Source: an uncultured Fluviicola sp.
Lineage (GTDB): Bacteria > Bacteroidota > Bacteroidia > Flavobacteriales_D > Crocinitomicaceae
Assembly (NCBI RefSeq): GCF_902168135.1
Contig: NZ_CABHOL010000015.1
Location: 124,001 to 188,000, forward strand
Length of the DNA: 64,000 nucleotides
Reading direction: 5' to 3'
In this document: positions 60,470-64,000 of the stretch, piece after piece
Layout of the letters: each line of letters opens with the position of its first letter
How positions within the stretch are numbered: the stretch's first letter is position 1
The notes under the pieces: model-generated
What the model was told of the DNA's origin: nothing
What the model saw: the letters and a program-made list of their open reading frames with translations, nothing else
Databases searched by the model: none
Made by a program: the position numbers and the translations under genes

Positions 60470-61105
60470 CTACTCTTTAAATTTTGTCGGCGCTTGATCC
60501 AGCTTGCTTTGAATGAAGATTAGAGCAGTTTCTTCATTCTTCATAAAAGGGGTTTCTTTCCCGTCTTTTTCCAGAATAAGCTCTACCGTTTCAGTTAGTA
60601 TTCCCTGCTCGTAATTGTAGTTTTGCGAAATACGGAATTTGTTGTAGGGAAGGAAACGCGGGGGATTTGGAACGTACATGGTTAATTCTGAGAAGCGGAA
60701 TTCAGTGTCGCTTGTCCCTGTTCCGTTACCGATAGAGGCCAGTATTTCGGATTGGACTTTTTGCTCTTTCAGCGTTTTGTAGAGAACCTCAAAATACATG
60801 GTTTGATCACGGTCTCCGGCTTTCCCGTCATAATCCGGATGAATGCGGTGCAGTGTTTTAATGGATTTCCAATGGTTCTCGTATCTTTTCTGAACCACAT
60901 TGAATTGGTAATCGTAGGATTCATCCCTAGTCCAGCTTCCGTTTTTATAGCGGTAGGCTTTGCTTACCCCATTCCAGATAATAGTGTAAGTATCGTCTGA
61001 TTCAACCGAAGTGTTGAATGGGATCGTGTTTTTTTGACCGGAGGCAAAGAATGGAAGAGAACCAAATGCCAGGAATAACCAGGTGAAGAAAATGCGTGTT
61101 TTCAT
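60470..61105 (-). CDS. exported hypothetical protein
   Basis: 211 residues from the ATG at 61105 (MKTRIFFTWLFLAFGSLPFFASG signal peptide); the frame extends 11 codons upstream. The rest is beta and charged, with YTIIWNGVSKAYRYKNGSWTRDESYDYQF and TGTSDTEFRFSELTMYVPNPPRF; not recognised. A hairpin (GGAAGCACG/CGTGCTTCC at 60431-60457) lies downstream. It is 80 bp after the Crp-family gene on the same strand. Confidence 0.6.
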   Translation of the reverse strand: MKTRIFFTWLFLAFGSLPFFASGQKNTIPFNTSVESDDTYTIIWNGVSKAYRYKNGSWTRDESYDYQFNVVQKRYENHWKSIKTLHRIHPDYDGKAGDRDQTMYFEVLYKTLKEQKVQSEILASIGNGTGTSDTEFRFSELTMYVPNPPRFLPYNKFRISQNYNYEQGILTETVELILEKDGKETPFMKNEETALIFIQSKLDQAPTKFKE

Positions 61106-61184
61106 GCGTGAATTTTTAGTGAAACTTATTTTCAGCAAAAATCCACAAGCAAGACGGGAAAAAAATTGACAAATGTTACAATCG

Positions 61185-61766
61185 TTATTTACCGGCGATT
61201 TTTTTCCGCAATCGGCTAAGGCTTTCGCGTTCCATGCCTAAATAGGAGGCAATGTGATAAAGCGGGATGCGGTCAAAAATCTGCGGTTCGTTTTTCAGCA
61301 GATCGAGGTATCGTTGTTCTCCGTCGAGAAACAGGAAGCTTTCTACCCGTTTAGTGGTCAGTTTATAGGATTGTTCGGCCATAAGTCTGCCGAAGCGTTC
61401 CCAGTTATGGGATTGGTGATAGGCATTGAGAAGGGCTTGCAGGTTGAAAGTAACGATTTCAGAATCTTCCAGTGCTTCAATGAAGTATTTGGAAGGTTTT
61501 GCTTCCAGGAAACTATCATAGTCGACCACAAAGTCATTTTCGAAAACAAAGCGGGTATTGATTTCCTTATCATCGGATAGGTAATAAGTGCGGAAACTGC
61601 CATGATTGACAAAGCCTATTTCCTGGCAGGTTTTCCCTTCTGTAAGAAAATGTTCTTTTGCATGCAGCTGTTTGGTTTTCAGATAGGATTCAAACAGGGA
61701 ACAGTCTTCCTCAGTGAGAAAGGAAACATGCTTCAGCCAGTTTTTGAAGAGTTCGAATTCGCTCAT
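61185..61766 (-). CDS. Crp/Fnr-family transcription regulator
   Basis: 193 residues. A cyclic-nucleotide-binding-type beta roll (LHAKEHFLTEGKTCQEIGFVNHGSFRTYYLSDDKEINTRFVFENDF) is followed by a long helix and a C-terminal helix-turn-helix (IPLYHIASYLGMERESLSRLRKKI). The phosphate-binding cassette of true cAMP receptors (RPR-S type) is not seen, so the ligand is uncertain. The start overlaps the upstream gene's stop (TAATG). This subgroup in Bacteroidota often controls local stress or redox genes. Confidence 0.9.
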   Translation of the reverse strand: MSEFELFKNWLKHVSFLTEEDCSLFESYLKTKQLHAKEHFLTEGKTCQEIGFVNHGSFRTYYLSDDKEINTRFVFENDFVVDYDSFLEAKPSKYFIEALEDSEIVTFNLQALLNAYHQSHNWERFGRLMAEQSYKLTTKRVESFLFLDGEQRYLDLLKNEPQIFDRIPLYHIASYLGMERESLSRLRKKIAGK

Positions 61767-62779
61767 TACTTGTATGCATAGGTATAGGTGATGACTTTGC
61801 CGGATTTAAAGCGGGTTTCCACGACCTTTAAAGGTAATCCCCGTGAATCGTAGTGATAGATTTGTTCACTGGTCTTTTCTTCTTTCGGGTTATCGTAGGA
61901 TTTGTAGAAACTTTCGGTTTTGATAACTTTTCCCTCCTGATTGTAGAAATAATTTGTTTTGGAACTGTAATCTTTGTTGCTGATTAATCGTCCTTTCGGA
62001 TCGAAAACCATGGTAGAGGTAATCTCTTCCCCAAAAACGTATGGATACTTCCCGTCAAGCTGATATTGAATGTATTTTTCCGGGTAGCTGATCACATCCA
62101 TGTAAAGTTCCTGGTTGTTTTGAAGTGACTCATCCACAACCACTTCGTATTTTCCGCTGGTCCGAATACTGTTTCCTTTTTTGTCTTTTCGGGTGAGGTG
62201 GTAATAGGTGTCGATGTCTTTCATTTTTCCGGAATCGTCAAAACCTACATACTCGACAATGGTCAAGGAATCACTTTTTTGAGTAATGCGCGTGAGGTTT
62301 TTGCTGACCCTATTGTGACCAGCCCATGATTCCGTTTCCGTAATCCAAACAGTGTCTTTGTCTTTTTTGTACTGTTCGTATTTGGTGCTTGTCAATTCGG
62401 TTCCAAGATTAAATACTTCTTCCTTTAATGTCGAGGAATCCGGATAGGTGTAAACATGTACACTTGTTACCACAGAAGTGTCTTTTTCATCAAAGAAGGT
62501 GAACGAAGTTCTTCGTGTCAGGCTATCATAAGTTTCTTTGTGGCGGACCCAGCGGTTGCCGTCGAAGACACGGTTTTCGGTGCGCAATCCCTGGGAGTTG
62601 AATGTTTGAATCTTAGTTAAAGGAGATCCTTCGTATTCACTCCAGGTTATAGTCATTTGATGCAAACCATGTTTTTGGAATGCTTTATTCACTACGGAAT
62701 CCAGCACTCTTTCGGTAAATGGCTGTGCGAACAAGCTGGAGCTGATAAACAATAAAAAGAAACTGGTTAAAATATGCAT
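61766..62779 (-). CDS. exported hypothetical protein with YD-like repeats
   Basis: 337 residues. Signal peptide MHILTSFFLLFISSSLFAQ, then repeated strands of the form LTKIQTFNSQGLRTENRVFDG, KMKDIDTYYHLT, MVFDPKGRLISNKDY, YFYNQEGKVIKTESFYK and YHYDSRGLPLKVVETRFK. These resemble the short beta repeats of MORN/RHS-like variants in Bacteroidota envelope proteins. No enzyme motif is visible. It is co-transcribed with the Crp-family gene (TAATG). Confidence 0.65.
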   Translation of the reverse strand: MHILTSFFLLFISSSLFAQPFTERVLDSVVNKAFQKHGLHQMTITWSEYEGSPLTKIQTFNSQGLRTENRVFDGNRWVRHKETYDSLTRRTSFTFFDEKDTSVVTSVHVYTYPDSSTLKEEVFNLGTELTSTKYEQYKKDKDTVWITETESWAGHNRVSKNLTRITQKSDSLTIVEYVGFDDSGKMKDIDTYYHLTRKDKKGNSIRTSGKYEVVVDESLQNNQELYMDVISYPEKYIQYQLDGKYPYVFGEEITSTMVFDPKGRLISNKDYSSKTNYFYNQEGKVIKTESFYKSYDNPKEEKTSEQIYHYDSRGLPLKVVETRFKSGKVITYTYAYK

Positions 62780-62804
62780 ATCCCTTGATAATTAATTTTT
62801 GAAC

Positions 62805-63179
62805 TTATTGGATTCTCCAGGGCGGACAAAGCCGGTTTTTTCCGGCAAAAAACAGAATCAGCTGGTTTCCATCGGGATCTTTCAGATAAGCTTCGCGCCA
62901 GAGCCAGGATTTGTCATTCGGAAGTTCATCGAAGTGTACTCCTTTTTGGATGAGGTCTTCGACTTTTTTATCCAGGTCTTCGCATTCGAAGTAAACGGAA
63001 ATTCCGTGACCGGTTGGCAATTGTTCTGTCAAATGCACCGAAAAAGTAGACGTTCCGTCCGGGCATTCAAATCGTGCATAATGATCGGATTTTACGATCA
63101 GTTTCAATCCCAGCGTTTGGTAGAATGCAATTGACCTGGGAATGTCCAGAGCAGGAACTGTTATTTGGTTTAAATTCAT
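62805..63179 (-). CDS. VOC-family (glyoxalase/dioxygenase-fold) protein
   Basis: 124 residues, a single vicinal-oxygen-chelate domain: LNQITVPALDIPRSIAFYQTLGLKLIVKSDHYARFECPDGTSTFSVHL, then EDLDKKVEDLIQKGVHFDELPNDKSWLWREAYLKDPDGNQLILF. The Glu of the second metal position may be in WREAYLKDPDG. It may act on a small toxin or metabolite. It is overlapped by the membrane gene upstream (TAATG) and followed by the repeat protein after 25 bp. Confidence 0.9.
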   Translation of the reverse strand: MNLNQITVPALDIPRSIAFYQTLGLKLIVKSDHYARFECPDGTSTFSVHLTEQLPTGHGISVYFECEDLDKKVEDLIQKGVHFDELPNDKSWLWREAYLKDPDGNQLILFFAGKNRLCPPWRIQ

Positions 63180-63964
63180 TATCTGTGGTTTAAAATAACC
63201 GAATCCGGTACGTTCAGTTCTTTGAGCTTCCGAAGGAAATCTTTTTCGGATAAGCCGTTATAGACTTCTTTGTCCCCGAAATTATCGGTGCTGTCTTTTG
63301 TTGTGACCAAAATAGCATAAACCGTTTTGGTGGTATCGTTGATCACCGGGTTTATTTTTGCCAGGATAAAATCGTCGTTAAACCCGTAAGCGATAACATC
63401 CGGTCCCAGAACAATCCCATAACACGATTTGCAGCTTTTGGATTGATACCCGATTTGCAAAACTCCCTGATCGTATGTGTCATAATCCCAAACACGGTAA
63501 TAACGGCCTGTTAGCTGGTTGTCGCTGACAGAATCCGGAGCTGAGGTAGCGTAGAATGAAAAAACGGACAAGCAGATAATGACCGGTTTCAGAAATTGGA
63601 AGGTGATGGGTTTTGCTTTTTCGGAGTACCAATAGGAAAATGGTAAAACAGACAAGGCTATGAGGTCGCTGTAATCAACCACGCGGGAGAATTCCGTTTG
63701 AAGTGTCTGGTTCACGTAGAACAAAAATCCGGTCGACAAATCCGATTTCCAGAACACGAAAAACACAGCCGTAAAAACAAAATTCAGCCAAATCCGTTTG
63801 GAGTTGAATAAACTTAGAAACAAAGGAAAAATGAATAAGCCTGCAAAATCACTGAGCTTGCCCGTAACCCAGTTTCCAAACATTTCTTTGAGATAAAAAT
63901 CGTTTAGAAGCAGGAAGAAAAGACCGAGCAGGAAACCCGCAGAAGTAATTTTTGACTGTTTCAT
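63179..63964 (-). CDS. membrane protein of unknown function
   Basis: 261 residues with about five hydrophobic helices in the N-terminal half (ITSAGFLLGLFFLLLNDFYL, LSDFAGLFIFPLFLSLF, IWLNFVFTAVFFVFW, LIALSVLPFSYWYSE, FLKPVIICLSVFSFYATSA). A soluble C-terminal part has two Cys (KSCKSCYGIVLGP) and YVIYAILVTTKD-like strands. It is not recognised. It is the first gene of a four-gene minus-strand cluster that ends with the Crp-family regulator. Confidence 0.7.
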   Translation of the reverse strand: MKQSKITSAGFLLGLFFLLLNDFYLKEMFGNWVTGKLSDFAGLFIFPLFLSLFNSKRIWLNFVFTAVFFVFWKSDLSTGFLFYVNQTLQTEFSRVVDYSDLIALSVLPFSYWYSEKAKPITFQFLKPVIICLSVFSFYATSAPDSVSDNQLTGRYYRVWDYDTYDQGVLQIGYQSKSCKSCYGIVLGPDVIAYGFNDDFILAKINPVINDTTKTVYAILVTTKDSTDNFGDKEVYNGLSEKDFLRKLKELNVPDSVILNHR

Positions 63965-64000
63965 TCCGTATTTTTCAAATGAATTTAGCGATTATCTTAT

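Overview
The window looks like chromosomal DNA of a Bacteroidota bacterium, probably a flavobacterium near Fluviicola/Crocinitomicaceae (lineage inferred). The signs are several secreted proteins with type IX secretion (T9SS) C-terminal sorting domains, a gliding-motility-type C-terminal domain, promoter elements of the TAnnTTTG kind, the long form of IspG, and lipoproteins and start sites typical of the phylum.

Left edge (1-2.3 kb): an accessory, visibly AT-richer patch. Three overlapping plus-strand genes encode the ATPase end of a histidine kinase (cut by the window), a receiver-like protein and a small caspase/CHAT-like putative peptidase. They converge on a MIG-type mismatch DNA glycosylase. 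The trio resembles a two-component defence cassette (Detocs-like logic) with a protease effector and is the best candidate for an undescribed system.

2.4-32 kb: mostly housekeeping and envelope genes. These are mfd, a DUF4382 lipoprotein, two T9SS cargo proteins, a sulfatase-modifying-factor-like protein with an ECF sigma factor and membrane partner, fbp, an EamA transporter, a GH3-family enzyme, a universal stress protein, a 1302-residue propeller/adenylate cyclase/HD receptor, ferritin, a PhyH-type dioxygenase, RNase R, a DEDDh exonuclease, small lipoproteins, a GNAT protein and a T9SS subtilase.

32-48 kb: a LytTR response regulator is followed by a roughly 600 bp AT-rich gap with a perfect DnaA box, which is a candidate replication origin. 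Then come rpiB, an M28 peptidase, a TlpA-like protein, an ECF sigma factor overlapping an anti-sigma-like protein with a T9SS type B tail, tRNA-Cys with two decayed tandem copies, folB-gltX, and the block DUF4175 protein, RsbW-like ATPase, ybeY, mnmG, methyltransferase. Four parS-like sites lie within 175 bp between ybeY and mnmG, with a fifth at the end of mnmG. Together with the DnaA box they suggest that the window is close to the chromosome origin.

48-64 kb: mostly minus-strand genes. These are ispG, an MtfA-like peptidase operon, a plus-strand YjbR/S4 pair, a VWA protein, feoA-feoB with a 48-residue FeoB-associated membrane protein, xseA and xseB split by a structured repeat element, and a terminal cluster with a Crp-family regulator, a glyoxalase-fold protein and hypothetical envelope proteins. 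Short loopless palindromes and inverted repeats recur between genes throughout.
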